A stretch of DNA of 64,000 bases. Source: Brasilonema sennae CENA114 (GTDB lineage Bacteria; Cyanobacteriota; Cyanobacteriia; Cyanobacteriales; Nostocaceae). The notes under the pieces were generated by a model. That model worked only from the letters and a program-made list of their open reading frames with translations. It was not told where the DNA came from and searched no databases. Made by a program: the position numbers and the translations under genes. The stretch spans positions 127,722-191,721 of the forward strand of contig NZ_CP030120.1 of assembly GCF_006968745.1 (NCBI RefSeq). The letters are read 5' to 3'. Shown here one piece after another: positions 45,682 through 54,266 of the stretch (positions are counted from its first letter, which is position 1; each line of letters opens with the position of its first letter).

Positions 45682-46095
45682 ATGGAACCAATACAAAAGC
45701 AGCAGGCTGAATTAATTATCCAGCAAGCTCTCAAGGAAAATTTTACCGATAACGAGAAAGTTGTTTATGATGATTTCATTGTCGAAGCTGGGGTGAAAAA
45801 CCCAGCCGAGATGAATGAGACAGATGTTGACACCCTAATTAGATATCTTCATGCTTGCGAAGCATCTAATGAATTTGTTATTAATGTAATAAATCGTTTG
45901 ACGCAAGTCGCTCCTGCTTATGTCATGACGAAGCTTCTCAATAGCGATAATGACGGAGATGGTGTACCTTTGTACCAAGAATTGCAGCTTGGGACAAAGG
46001 CTACTGAATTTGACACTCCTTCTGAAATAGCAGTTGCGGGGCACAGGCAATATCAGCAGTTTTTTCCAACTCAGAATAGTGATGTGGAGTTGTAA
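45682..46095 (+). CDS. Hypothetical protein with an EF-hand-like calcium loop
   Basis: A 137-residue acidic protein. Residues 89-100 (DNDGDGVPLYQE) fit the 12-residue EF-hand loop with acidic positions 1, 3, 5 and 12, similar to thrombospondin type 3 or dockerin loops. The rest is helical. Calcium binding is a reasonable inference; the role is unknown. Regulatory features upstream were not resolved. Confidence 0.6.
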   Translation: MEPIQKQQAELIIQQALKENFTDNEKVVYDDFIVEAGVKNPAEMNETDVDTLIRYLHACEASNEFVINVINRLTQVAPAYVMTKLLNSDNDGDGVPLYQELQLGTKATEFDTPSEIAVAGHRQYQQFFPTQNSDVEL

Positions 46096-46243
46096 GTATA
46101 ACCCAATGTGGTTGCTCCCAACTGCATTAGTTTGTTACCTTGTCAACTATCTTGAGTTATAAAATACTTATGGAGCATTGAGTGGAGGTGCATGATTTAG
46201 GATATGGTTCTTATGGAGAAAACAAGAGGATTTTTGGGAATTA

Positions 46244-46879
46244 ATGCCAACCTCTCGTGACAAAGATATTGCAGTTTTATTACTGGATGCTGAAAATCTT
46301 CAATTGACGGCAGATATGGAAGCGTTTTTGCAGTCGCGATGCTCTTACCAAATCACTTGTAAAATAGCGTTTGCTAATTGGCGGGTGCTGGGGAATACAG
46401 ACCAATTATTGCATGAACGAGGATATGACCTCATCCAAGTGCCAGGTGCAAAGGACGCAGCAGATGGGAAAATGATTGCTTTTGGGTGTCAGTTGCGCGA
46501 ATTTTATCGTAAAGCCAAAGCGGTATTTGTTTGTTCATCAGATGCTGTAATGCTAAGTCTATGCAATTGCTTGCTGCAACAAGGATTAGAAGTCTATCGG
46601 GTGGTGAGGCATGATAACCAGGTTAAAGTGTCGAAATACCCAGAAAATGGGGTAGCGGTTTTTGGTCAACCAACTGCAACCGTACTAGTTACTACTCAAA
46701 CTGATGACCCCAACCGAGCGGTAATTGAACGGCAGTTAGTAGATATTATTCAGGATGTTGGTGCTGACAAAAAATCCATTGCCTTATCGGATTTGGGTCA
46801 AGAATACTTGAAGCGTAACGGTGAGGCAATTACCAAAGCGTTGACTCGCTTGAAACTAGTACAGCACGGCGTAAGTTAA
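46244..46879 (+). pseudogene. NYN (LabA-type PIN) protein split by an IS630 element, 5' part
   Basis: The 211-codon frame has a NYN/PIN-like nuclease core (IAVLLLDAENLQLTADME with conserved Asp, CKIAFANWRVLG, GAKDAADGKMIAFG, VFVCSSDAVMLSLCNCL), as in LabA/limkain-type proteins. Its last residues (QHGVS) come from the IS end. Removing the IS and one TA restores CTA-GGT-GGT and a tail (LGGDLKKFVSNSK, then KVTLV) ending at 48271. The original gene was 46244-48271 without the IS. The truncated protein keeps the whole nuclease core but lacks its C-terminal HTH end. Confidence 0.85.
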
Positions 46880-48182
46880 CCAGGTATTACTGTGGGAGAA
46901 TGAGTAATTAGATTAAAAGTAGTTTTTGCTGAGAAGCGGAGAATTAGGATGTGGCAGGATTAGCTCCAAAACAATTAAACTTAAGCGATGGCGATCGCTC
47001 AGAACTGCAAGAGTTGGTAAACCGACACAATACAGGGCAACAAATAGTACTACGTGCAAAAATAATTCTTCTAGCGTCAGAGGGGAAAAATAATGGCGAA
47101 ATTGCTCGAACATTAAATATAAGTCTGGATATGGCTCGTTTATGGCGAAACCGATGGTTTAAAACTAGCGATAAAAAGTTGCCTACTTTTGAGAGACTAC
47201 GAGATTCGGAGCGTATTGGGGCACCAGTAAAATTTAGTATGGAGCAAGTAATCAAACTGTTTGCCCTTGCATGTTCAAAACCCGAAGACTACGGACGACC
47301 AATAAGTCATTGGACACCAAGAGAACTAGCAGACGAAATTATAAAGCAAGGGATTATTGAAAGCATATCTGTCCGCCATGTTGGAAGATTACTAGAAGAG
47401 GCAGAACTTAAACCCCACCAGAGTAGTTACTGGTTAACCCCCCCCTAAGGACGAAGAATTTGACGTAAAAGTTGAAGATATTACTGGTTTATACATAAGT
47501 GCGATTGAACGTTATCAAAACGCAGAGCGTACAATATCAATTGATGAAATGACGGGTATTCAAGCTACAGAGCGTCTAGAAAAAGATTTACCGATGCGAC
47601 CTGGTAAAGTTGAAAGAAGGGAGTTTGAGTATATTCGTCACGGTACACAGAGTTTAATTGCTAATTTTGATGTCGCTACTGGTAAGATTATCGAGCCTAC
47701 TTGTGGAGATTCTCGAACAGAAGTTGATTTTGTTCTCAATATTCGTCGAATCATTGAAAGTGAACCCAATGCTAAAAAATGGCATCTAATCATGGATTGT
47801 CTGAATACGCATCAGTCTGAATCGCTGGTTCGTTTGGTTGCAGAAAAAGAAGGTTTGAATATCGATCTGGGTATTAAAGGAAAAAGGGGAATACTCAAAT
47901 CCATGAAATCCCGTGCTGCTTTTTTAAGTGACAAAACACATCGAATTGTTTTCCATTACACCCCTAAACACTCTTCTTGGCTCAACCAGATTGAAATTTG
48001 GTTCAGTATTTTGGTTCGTAAGTTACTTCAGCGTGCTAGCTTCAAGAGTCAGGATGACCTAAAAACCCGAATTCTTGAATTTATCGACTACTTTAATAAA
48101 ACAATGGCTAAACCTTTTCAGTGGACATATAAGGGTAAAGTGTTAGCTGTCTAATACTTGGTTTATTTACGCCGTGCTGTAC
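46859..48182. mobile_element. IS630-family insertion sequence, apparently intact
   Basis: 1324 bp with terminal inverted repeats GTACAGCACGGCGTAA (left) and its complement (right, 48167-48182), flanked by TA at 46857-46858 and 48183-48184. It carries a two-frame transposase with all DDE residues. It interrupts a NYN-domain gene, whose frame is restored when it is removed. Confidence 0.92.
46951..48154 (+). CDS. IS630-family transposase, two frames joined at a C8 run
   Basis: The first frame (46951-47448, about 165 codons from GTG) holds the HTH part (GEIARTLNISLDMARLWRN) and ends WLTPP at a TAA. The second frame continues DEEFDVKVEDITGLYI, then ISIDEMTGIQA, LIMDCLNTH and SWLNQIEIWFS, giving the DDE catalytic triad. 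The switch is at a run of eight Cs (47438-47445) and needs +1 slippage, as reported for IS630-type transposases with programmed frameshifting; a simple one-base expansion is the alternative. Start of the second part in isolation is not needed. Confidence 0.85.
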
Positions 48183-48184
48183 TA

Positions 48185-48271
48185 GGTGGTGACCTCAAAA
48201 AGTTTGTCAGTAATTCTAAACTTTTGAAACTACAAAAAGTTAATAAGGTTTTTAAGGTTACTCTTGTTTAA
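48185..48271 (+). pseudogene. Displaced 3' end of the NYN-domain gene
   Basis: Twenty-eight codons and a TAA that, joined to 46244-46858, complete the NYN protein in frame: GGDLKKFVSNSKLLKLQK, then VNKVFKVTLV. They lie right of the IS630 element and have no start of their own. Confidence 0.85.
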
Positions 48272-48549
48272 AAGGCGTGAGTGCTGTTGAAACAACTAAT
48301 CGGGTAATGAGCGATCGCCCGTTCTGCGCTGCCGTGTTCTGGAAGAACAGGCTCCTCCAAAGCTCCACTTTGGGCAACAGGGCGCTAAAACGCAAAGCGC
48401 TCCCTATGCCTACGTCACGGCTGCGCCTATCGGGGAAGCGATCGCCATCGCTCTAAATGCTACTGCCATCTCATAAATTGAAGGATTGACTGTAAACTGT
48501 ACCCATTACCCATCATCCAACTGGCGTTACTATTACTTATTACTAACGG

Positions 48550-49401
48550 TTATATTGTTTCTATGTAGCTGAGGATAATATTCATTGTATCTTGAGTACT
48601 AATTTTATACTGTGCTGCAAGCTTATTGATATTAGCTTCACCAGCAGCATGGGCTTTGATAATTGCCTGAATAATGTTTTGTGGAATATTAATTTCACGA
48701 GTTTTAACAACTGGTTCGGGAAAAGTTTGATCAATGAAAATTTCTTTTTTTCTTAGTAAATGTATCTGATGATAGCGTTCGTTTTTGGATATCCACTGAC
48801 AATTACCTGGAGCAAAGTCTCCTTCTGGCGAGATACGCGATATGACTGTACCATTGGGTGCGAGTCCCATATCTTTTAGAAACTGGGTAAAGTTGTTGCG
48901 CCAGGATGCATCAACTTCAATTCCACACCCACCATGATACTTATACTGATGGTGGTTTTTGTTGTAGCAGATGCGCTTGATATGTAACCAGGAGTTATAC
49001 TCGTGGCTTTTGCAGCGACTGTGAACAGTTTTGATAGTCTTAATGTTTTCCCGTCGCAAGCAACCACAACTTTGTGTCAGCCCTCTTTTTAGGCTATTTT
49101 TGCTAATATACTTTTGAGTACCGCAACTGCATTGGGTAAGGAGTAGTAGTTCACCCCTTTTCCCTTTAGCTTCTACATCGGATATAACTGTTAGTCTTCC
49201 GAAAGTTGCTCCAGGTGGGATGGATTCTTTTCTTTTGTTACAACCGCAGTTGGTTGACCGACCATTGGTGAGGGTATGACTGTAGACAAGTTTTTGGGTT
49301 CCGCAATCACATTGACATAATACTTGCTTTCCTTGCTTGCCTAATACAGTCCAGCTACCAAATTTTTCACTTATATCAATGATTGTTTTGTTTGTCTCCA
49401 T
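48550..49401 (-). CDS. Zinc-ribbon phage-type protein, endonuclease-like (AP2/HNH-related)
   Basis: A 283-residue protein. Two copies of a Cys ribbon occur at the N-terminus (CQCDCGTQKLVYSHTL...NCGC and CSCGTQKYISKNSL...SCGC). A block follows (EYNSWLHIKRICYNKNH, then GIEVDASWRNNFTQFL, DFAPGNCQWIS) seen in phage homing-endonuclease-type proteins related to AP2/HNH families. The C-terminus carries an HTH-like helix (NINKLAAQYKISTQDTMN). It is probably a selfish DNA-binding or nicking protein; the active site is not certain. It stands alone, with an AT-rich region upstream. Confidence 0.65.
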   Translation of the reverse strand: METNKTIIDISEKFGSWTVLGKQGKQVLCQCDCGTQKLVYSHTLTNGRSTNCGCNKRKESIPPGATFGRLTVISDVEAKGKRGELLLLTQCSCGTQKYISKNSLKRGLTQSCGCLRRENIKTIKTVHSRCKSHEYNSWLHIKRICYNKNHHQYKYHGGCGIEVDASWRNNFTQFLKDMGLAPNGTVISRISPEGDFAPGNCQWISKNERYHQIHLLRKKEIFIDQTFPEPVVKTREINIPQNIIQAIIKAHAAGEANINKLAAQYKISTQDTMNIILSYIETI

Positions 49402-49926
49402 AACTAATTATAGTTTTTCTATTATCTTTCTTAAAAAAAGTAATGAAAATTCTTAATTAATTTACTTAAATTTTACGTATAGTCTCTCAGAAAAAATTAT
49501 TTTTTTTGTAATTATATTACTGCTGTAAGAAAGATGGTAGTGTTTTAACGGAATAATTAAATAACTACCACCATTTCTTTACATATACAAGTTTTCTAAA
49601 GCAGAACTTTCGCAGTTTACGTTAAAAATTAACTGTTTAATTGCTATTAGGATGTTTAATGTTATCAACACAAGTGTGATCACTTTTCATATAAACGGGT
49701 CAATAGTCCGAAGATTAATCATTGTTGAAATTTTATGTCAAAATGACCCCAGGAATATGCTTAATCCAATCACCTAAGCACTCTGTTAGATCCAGTCCTA
49801 CCGCTTTGGCAGCTCTAATCAACGTGTCTAAGGGTACGCCGCTTCTAAAAATCTACGCAAATCTGTGCAATAATGCTCAAATCTATGTAGAGGGAAGTTA
49901 GCGGTTTATCTTCCAAGAAATCATCT
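49402..49926. other. AT-rich intergenic with a short gene fragment
   Basis: About 525 bases between two minus-strand genes. On the minus strand 49733-49849 encodes a short frame (SGVPLDTLIRAAKAVGLDL, then ECLGDWIKHIPGV), which reads like the end of a small regulatory protein cut off by the neighbouring element. No start is available. The rest is AT-rich, and the stretch next to 49927 could hold the RNA that guides a TnpB-type nuclease. Confidence 0.4.
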
Positions 49927-51426
49927 TTAGCACCATTCGCGTAGCGTGTCCGAAGGACATAGCTTGCTCTGGACAGATTGCTCCGTCCATCGCTTGACCA
50001 AAGACTCCCAGTTAGAGATAGCATAAAAGTTGTGACGCTTAATGCTAGATTTCTTTATCAGATTATTCAGTTGATTCCACAGGCTCCATACGTGCTTTCC
50101 ATCCTTCACAGATAGATAGGCGGTTATGGAGCCTGGAATATTTTCAGTTAGTCGCATAGCACGTCGTGCAATAGCCATAGCAGCAGCTTCATCACTGGCT
50201 AAACCATACTGACGTGCATACTTCACCAAGCCAATAACGCTGGTGTAGGCAGGATTTACTTTCATCAAGTAAATACCACGATTACTCAAAACGCTTTCGA
50301 GTAGTTCATAAAATCGGCTATATGCCCAACCGGAAAGCATCCGAGCATATTTTCTACCACGTTCTCTAAGTTGCTCTTTCTTGGTAGAAAAGTCTAATTC
50401 TTCACAGACAACAGGACAGGCAAATGTGTCCGCTAATGTTGCTAATTGCAAGCAAGCATCAACAATCTGAGCGTCCTGTTTGCCTGATGGCAGCCCCATT
50501 TGTAGCGGAATTTGTCCATGAACTTTCAGGTTGCCATCGCGGTCAACGTATGCCCAACCGATTGAGCCAGGATTCATGTCAATTCCAATGCATCCATAAG
50601 CAGAATGCCTGGAGACACGTTTTACTGGCGCTGGAGTGAACTGTACTGCTGCATTCCACTTGCCGTTCTTGCGGTAGAAATGCCATGTCTTAGAACCATC
50701 TTTAGGCAATCTGTTAATGTTACGGTCAAAGCTACCTAATCTGGTTTGAACATATTTTTCAAACTTTGATTCTAGGCAAGCAGGCACACGAAACTTGAGG
50801 TATTCACCGTCCCATTGACAAACCTGATTTCCAAACGATTCATCTTTAGAGCCAACTACAAACACTTGGTTTCTAGGAATAACTGTTTGAATTGGCGCTG
50901 TCTTTAAATGCTCAATCTGTTGACTTAGTTGGTAGGCACGGCGCTTCTTGTTGTGAATTTGGAAACGTAGGTTCTGCCAATTCGTATCACGAAATTGAAT
51001 GGAGCAGGACAATGAAAATCTGCATCCTGCTTTGCTATTCTGCCAATTCTTATTGTCGTAAAACTTTAATGAATCTGCTAACTTTTTCTCAGACTTAGTA
51101 ATCCAAGAATTGATAGACTTAAGCTTACCTTCTAACGTTTTAATATGCTGTTTTCTATGCTCTTTCGATGCCTCAACAGCACCTTGAGCATGACTAATTA
51201 CACCATTGGCATGACGCTTTGAAATACCATAAGTCGTTTGTAAATGCGTGTTCCAACTTGATTTGTTGAACTTTTGACCAGAAAGAATGAAGCTGACTGT
51301 CTCACACGCTGCTTTATGGAATACCAGACTGTAAGCAGTCAAGAACATCTCAAACTCTGTGATTCCTAAACTATTTAATTCTTCTGCTGGTGTCGGTAAT
51401 CCTTTAATATACGTGAGAGTTGCCAT
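49927..51426 (-). CDS. TnpB-related RuvC-like nuclease (IS200/IS605 accessory type)
   Basis: A 499-residue protein. RuvC motifs are in order: CIGIDMNPGSIGW (Asp near 283), CEELDFSTKKE (Glu near 341) and GLASDEAAAMAIARRAM (Asp near 411). The stretch between motifs II and III (VNPAYTSVIGLVKYARQ) has no Cys pair, so the TnpB zinc ribbon is missing. The N-terminal ~250 residues are helical and unlike classical TnpB. Such proteins are annotated as TnpB-related and may be RNA-guided nucleases. The C-terminal end (SKLCPSDTLREWC) is read from a dispersed repeat, so it is altered. No tnpA is adjacent. Confidence 0.8.
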   Translation of the reverse strand: MATLTYIKGLPTPAEELNSLGITEFEMFLTAYSLVFHKAACETVSFILSGQKFNKSSWNTHLQTTYGISKRHANGVISHAQGAVEASKEHRKQHIKTLEGKLKSINSWITKSEKKLADSLKFYDNKNWQNSKAGCRFSLSCSIQFRDTNWQNLRFQIHNKKRRAYQLSQQIEHLKTAPIQTVIPRNQVFVVGSKDESFGNQVCQWDGEYLKFRVPACLESKFEKYVQTRLGSFDRNINRLPKDGSKTWHFYRKNGKWNAAVQFTPAPVKRVSRHSAYGCIGIDMNPGSIGWAYVDRDGNLKVHGQIPLQMGLPSGKQDAQIVDACLQLATLADTFACPVVCEELDFSTKKEQLRERGRKYARMLSGWAYSRFYELLESVLSNRGIYLMKVNPAYTSVIGLVKYARQYGLASDEAAAMAIARRAMRLTENIPGSITAYLSVKDGKHVWSLWNQLNNLIKKSSIKRHNFYAISNWESLVKRWTEQSVQSKLCPSDTLREWC

Positions 51427-51747
51427 TTATTTCACCTCGCTGGGTCTAACACGTAAGAAAATGTTAGCGAAGCGGACCGAAGGTCGGCAGCCTTACTAAA
51501 ATGAGTACCCGCATATCGTTGTATATGATATAGGATACATTCAATTATATGGGCATTTCGGAAGAGATGTATCTCATCTATCTTGCGATTTTGACTTGAA
51601 TAACAGAGCGATCGCTACGTATTAGAAGCCCATCTGGAGCGCAGCTTGGTGTGGGCGATAAGCCGGGCTTGACGCGTTGCATTCTTCGTGTCCCCTTGGG
51701 ACGAGCGCGTATCGCAAGGAAGGACAAGAGGGTCGATAGTTGATGGG
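51427..51747. other. Intergenic with dispersed repeat pieces
   Basis: About 320 bases. Repeats include GTTAGCGAAGCGGACCG near 51461 and TCGCGATAAGC-like and GGGACGAGCGCG pieces around 51655-51720. A GCGATCGC lies at 51608-51615. No gene seen. Confidence 0.45.
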
Positions 51748-52008
51748 TCAATTATCGAAATTTACTCCTAGGTTAACTCCAAGCACCTTTTCGATTTTAC
51801 GAAGAGTTTCTTCAGGTAAAGCATTCCTGACTCTTTCTGCTTCAATGTCATACCAGTAGACACGCGATATACCAATTTCGGCGCAAATAACCTCTAAAGA
51901 GCGCTCATCAGCTTCTCTTGCCTCTTTTATTCGCTGCCCTAGTCCGGGAACTTCCTTGTCCACTGTTCGCCTTACTTTCATTTGAGTTGCAATCACAAGC
52001 TTTAACAC
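51748..52008 (-). CDS. XRE-family transcriptional repressor
   Basis: An 86-residue protein with a Cro/C1-type HTH (GQRIKEAREADERSLEVICA, then EIGISRVYWYDIEAERV) and a helical C-terminus. GTG starts at 52008 and 51996 are possible (the latter with GGAG 11 bases upstream), as is an ATG at 51981. A set of palindromic repeats lies directly upstream (52041-52085), so it should repress its own promoter and probably the divergent gene at 52168. Such genes often regulate plasmid or mobile functions. Confidence 0.8.
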   Translation of the reverse strand: MLKLVIATQMKVRRTVDKEVPGLGQRIKEAREADERSLEVICAEIGISRVYWYDIEAERVRNALPEETLRKIEKVLGVNLGVNFDN

Positions 52009-52040
52009 TCCACTTGTAAACTATTAGCTACCACTTTACT

Positions 52041-52085
52041 GTAAGTTGTTAGCTAACACTTGTAAGTTGTTAGCTAACAACTTAC
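52041..52085. promoter_or_regulatory. Operator: 24-bp perfect palindrome plus partial copy
   Basis: 52062-52085 is a perfect palindrome with half-site GTAAGTTGTTAG. A second copy of most of it lies at 52041-52059 (GTAAGTTGTTAGCTAACAC). The repeats lie between the XRE gene and the divergent gene at 52168, exactly where an operator controlling both would be expected. Confidence 0.75.
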
Positions 52086-52167
52086 AATGAGAAGTACTAG
52101 AAAGGCGGTTCACTTTCCACAGAGCACCGCCTCTCTCAATAACCCTTAATTAAAGGTTTGATTCATT

Positions 52168-52446
52168 ATGTCTCACTTAACGCTCGACAATCAAGCTCTA
52201 GCTCAACTTGAACTATCCACATACCTTGCACAGCAATCGTCCGATACTGCACACTACGAAATTGATTCTACTGATGACATATTCGGCAAACTCTACCGCG
52301 TATGGGGTGGTCAACTAGGAATCAACTGTTTCGGTACGTTCTATCAAAACCTCGACGGTTTTTGGGTATCGCAACCTTGCTGCATAGACGAGCGTCAACA
52401 ATGGCGCACCAGCGATGAAGCAGTCGCAGCCATAGTCAACGCATAG
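52168..52446 (+). CDS. Small hypothetical protein, divergent from the XRE gene
   Basis: A 92-residue acidic protein (AQLELSTYLAQQSSDTAHYE, then IDSTDDIFGKLYRVWGG and a C-terminal RTSDEAVAAIVNA). It resembles small hypotheticals of filamentous cyanobacteria. The start ATG follows AT-rich DNA. Its expression is probably controlled through the shared operator. Confidence 0.65.
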   Translation: MSHLTLDNQALAQLELSTYLAQQSSDTAHYEIDSTDDIFGKLYRVWGGQLGINCFGTFYQNLDGFWVSQPCCIDERQQWRTSDEAVAAIVNA

Positions 52447-52514
52447 AAATAAAGAAGTCATCAGTCAGTTGTTCTTTGAGCAACTGGCTATTCTTGCTGT
52501 ATGGAGCCAGACCA

Positions 52515-52895
52515 GTGATTTTTACACGAATTGAACTTGAAACCAAAAGCCTTCTAGAATTGACAGCCTTGTGTAATCAATACGGATTAAAGGCACACGA
52601 TGACCCATTACTCAGGGCTTCTTGGTCTACTGTTTTGCTGTCCTTTCCCCACATCGCTATTTCACAAATGCAGCGTGAGGTGGGACTTAAGTACCTTGGA
52701 CGCGATGGCATCGAGTCTTTAATAGTTGCCTATAACGCTCTTGGGTTGCCCACTCGCGAGCAAGCAGCCTTAATTAAAGCTTCCTCGCAAGGGCGGACAA
52801 TGCCAATGCCATATAAATTGGAACAGCACAAGTTATTGGCATTGTATGAAGCCAAAGTGAATCTCGACAAAGCGATATCTCTGCTGAGTTTCTAG
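52515..52895 (+). CDS. Hypothetical protein
   Basis: A 126-residue protein. The GTG at 52515 with GGAG seven bases upstream is preferred; an upstream TTG would add 13 residues. Segments such as LLELTALCNQYGLKAHDD and VGLKYLGRDGIESLIVAYNA are helical. Family not recognised. It follows the small gene at 52168 on the same strand and may share its promoter. Confidence 0.6.
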   Translation: MIFTRIELETKSLLELTALCNQYGLKAHDDPLLRASWSTVLLSFPHIAISQMQREVGLKYLGRDGIESLIVAYNALGLPTREQAALIKASSQGRTMPMPYKLEQHKLLALYEAKVNLDKAISLLSF

Positions 52896-52978
52896 TGACG
52901 ACCTTCACACGCCAACTGGCACACCAATGCGCTTATTGTTAGCGCAACGTAAATTGAGATTACCGCACCTGAAAATAA

Positions 52979-53872
52979 ATGACTCGACAGCCTCATGACC
53001 AGTTCGCAAAGCAGTATTTGGAAGAGTTACTCTCGCCTTTTGGAAAGGTAGAAGTCAGTCGTGAAGTGACTGATGAAGTCCGACAAGTAGACATTCTATT
53101 TTCCCCCACAGCATCACCTGACGCTGACCCGCAGTCTTTAGGATTGCTTGGTAGTATTGCAGCGAGTGCCTCGTTGTTAGAACCCTTTCGCAATCCACCA
53201 AGCAAAACAGAAGTGAGAAATTGTATCCTGAAGCTATTTTCCGTGTACGGAGAGTTTCAGCGCAAAGCAAAACGAGAAAGTACATCTTTGCCAGAAGATA
53301 ATTTACCTCGTCTCTGGATTTTGGCACCTTCTGCTTCAGCGGCTTTGCTGGATAGCTTTGGCGCTAGACTAGAGTTAGAAAACTGGTCGTCAGGTATTTA
53401 CTTTCTACCTAAGTCTTTTAGGACGGGGATAGTGGCAATCAACCAGTTACCAGTTACAAACGAAACACTCTGGTTCCGGCTTTTAGGACGGGGAACAGTT
53501 CAACAGCAAGCGGTTAGAGAACTGATTGCACTTCCACGCCTAAACCCTTTACGTCGCAACGTCCTAGAACTGATTTTTAATTGGCGTGTGAGCGTAGAGG
53601 TTCAGGAAAATTTAACTGAAGAAGAGCAGGAGTTGATTGTGAATTTATCAGAAGCTTATCGGGAAGCCAGAGCGGCGGCTGTACAAGAAGGACAGCGTTC
53701 AGTTGTAGAAAACTTGCTCAAAGTCAAGTTTGGTTCTCTGGATGACGAACTGTCGAGAGTCATTGATGTTTTGCTACAGTTACCACCAGAGGAGTTTGCT
53801 AGAGTACTACTGCAATTGCCTAATTTATCCCGTGAGGGATTATTAGAAAGGTTTGCAAGAGGAGGGAGTTGA
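52979..53872 (+). CDS. PD-(D/E)XK nuclease-like protein with DUF4351-type C-terminus
   Basis: A 297-residue protein. The N-terminus (FAKQYLEELLSPFGKVEVSR, then DEVRQVDILFSP) resembles Rpn/YadD-type PD-(D/E)XK proteins. The C-terminal ~70 residues (KVKFGSLDDELSRVIDVLL, then PEEFARVLLQLPNLSREGL) fit DUF4351, the tail often attached to them. Many such genes in cyanobacteria are misnamed flagellar assembly protein H; the real role is probably recombination-linked or defence. It is the last plus-strand gene before the inverted-repeat element at 54031. Confidence 0.7.
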   Translation: MTRQPHDQFAKQYLEELLSPFGKVEVSREVTDEVRQVDILFSPTASPDADPQSLGLLGSIAASASLLEPFRNPPSKTEVRNCILKLFSVYGEFQRKAKRESTSLPEDNLPRLWILAPSASAALLDSFGARLELENWSSGIYFLPKSFRTGIVAINQLPVTNETLWFRLLGRGTVQQQAVRELIALPRLNPLRRNVLELIFNWRVSVEVQENLTEEEQELIVNLSEAYREARAAAVQEGQRSVVENLLKVKFGSLDDELSRVIDVLLQLPPEEFARVLLQLPNLSREGLLERFARGGS

Positions 53873-54030
53873 TAAGATTTTTGTTTGAGTGATCAGTTAA
53901 TGAAAGCGATCAGCAATGCTTCGGCTCCCTACCGGAGCATCGCACCTTTAATTGAGAATTTTTATCAGAATGAACCGCTCTGGATGATAGATTGAATCGC
54001 AATTTCCGAAATATCACCAAGCCCTTCGGG

Positions 54031-54258
54031 CAGGGAACAGGGAAGAGGGAACAGGCAACAGTAAGAAAAAAACCTGCCCGAACATTGGGTCCCAAGCCCC
54101 GCTCCTTATGGTATGAAAAGAAGAAAAAAATTGTTTCGAGACACGTAGTGCGTCCCTTGCGCGTGCCCGCAGGGCTTTGAAACAAGGTGTCCTTGTCCAA
54201 ATCCCCTAACTTAACTGCGGGGATTTTCCTGTTGCCTGTTGCCCGTTCCCTGTTCCCT
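54031..54258. mobile_element. Element bounded by ~30-bp GGGAACAGGG-type inverted repeats
   Basis: The left end (CAGGGAACAGGGAAGAGGG, 54031-) and the complement of the right end (AGGGAACAGGGAACGGGC) match over about 30 bp, ending CAGGCAACAG on both sides. It is 228 bp long and non-coding, and shares GTCCTTGTCCAAATCCCC and GGGGATTT with the element at 36646-36835. A non-autonomous mobile repeat is the simplest interpretation. Confidence 0.6.
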
Positions 54259-54266
54259 TTTGAATT

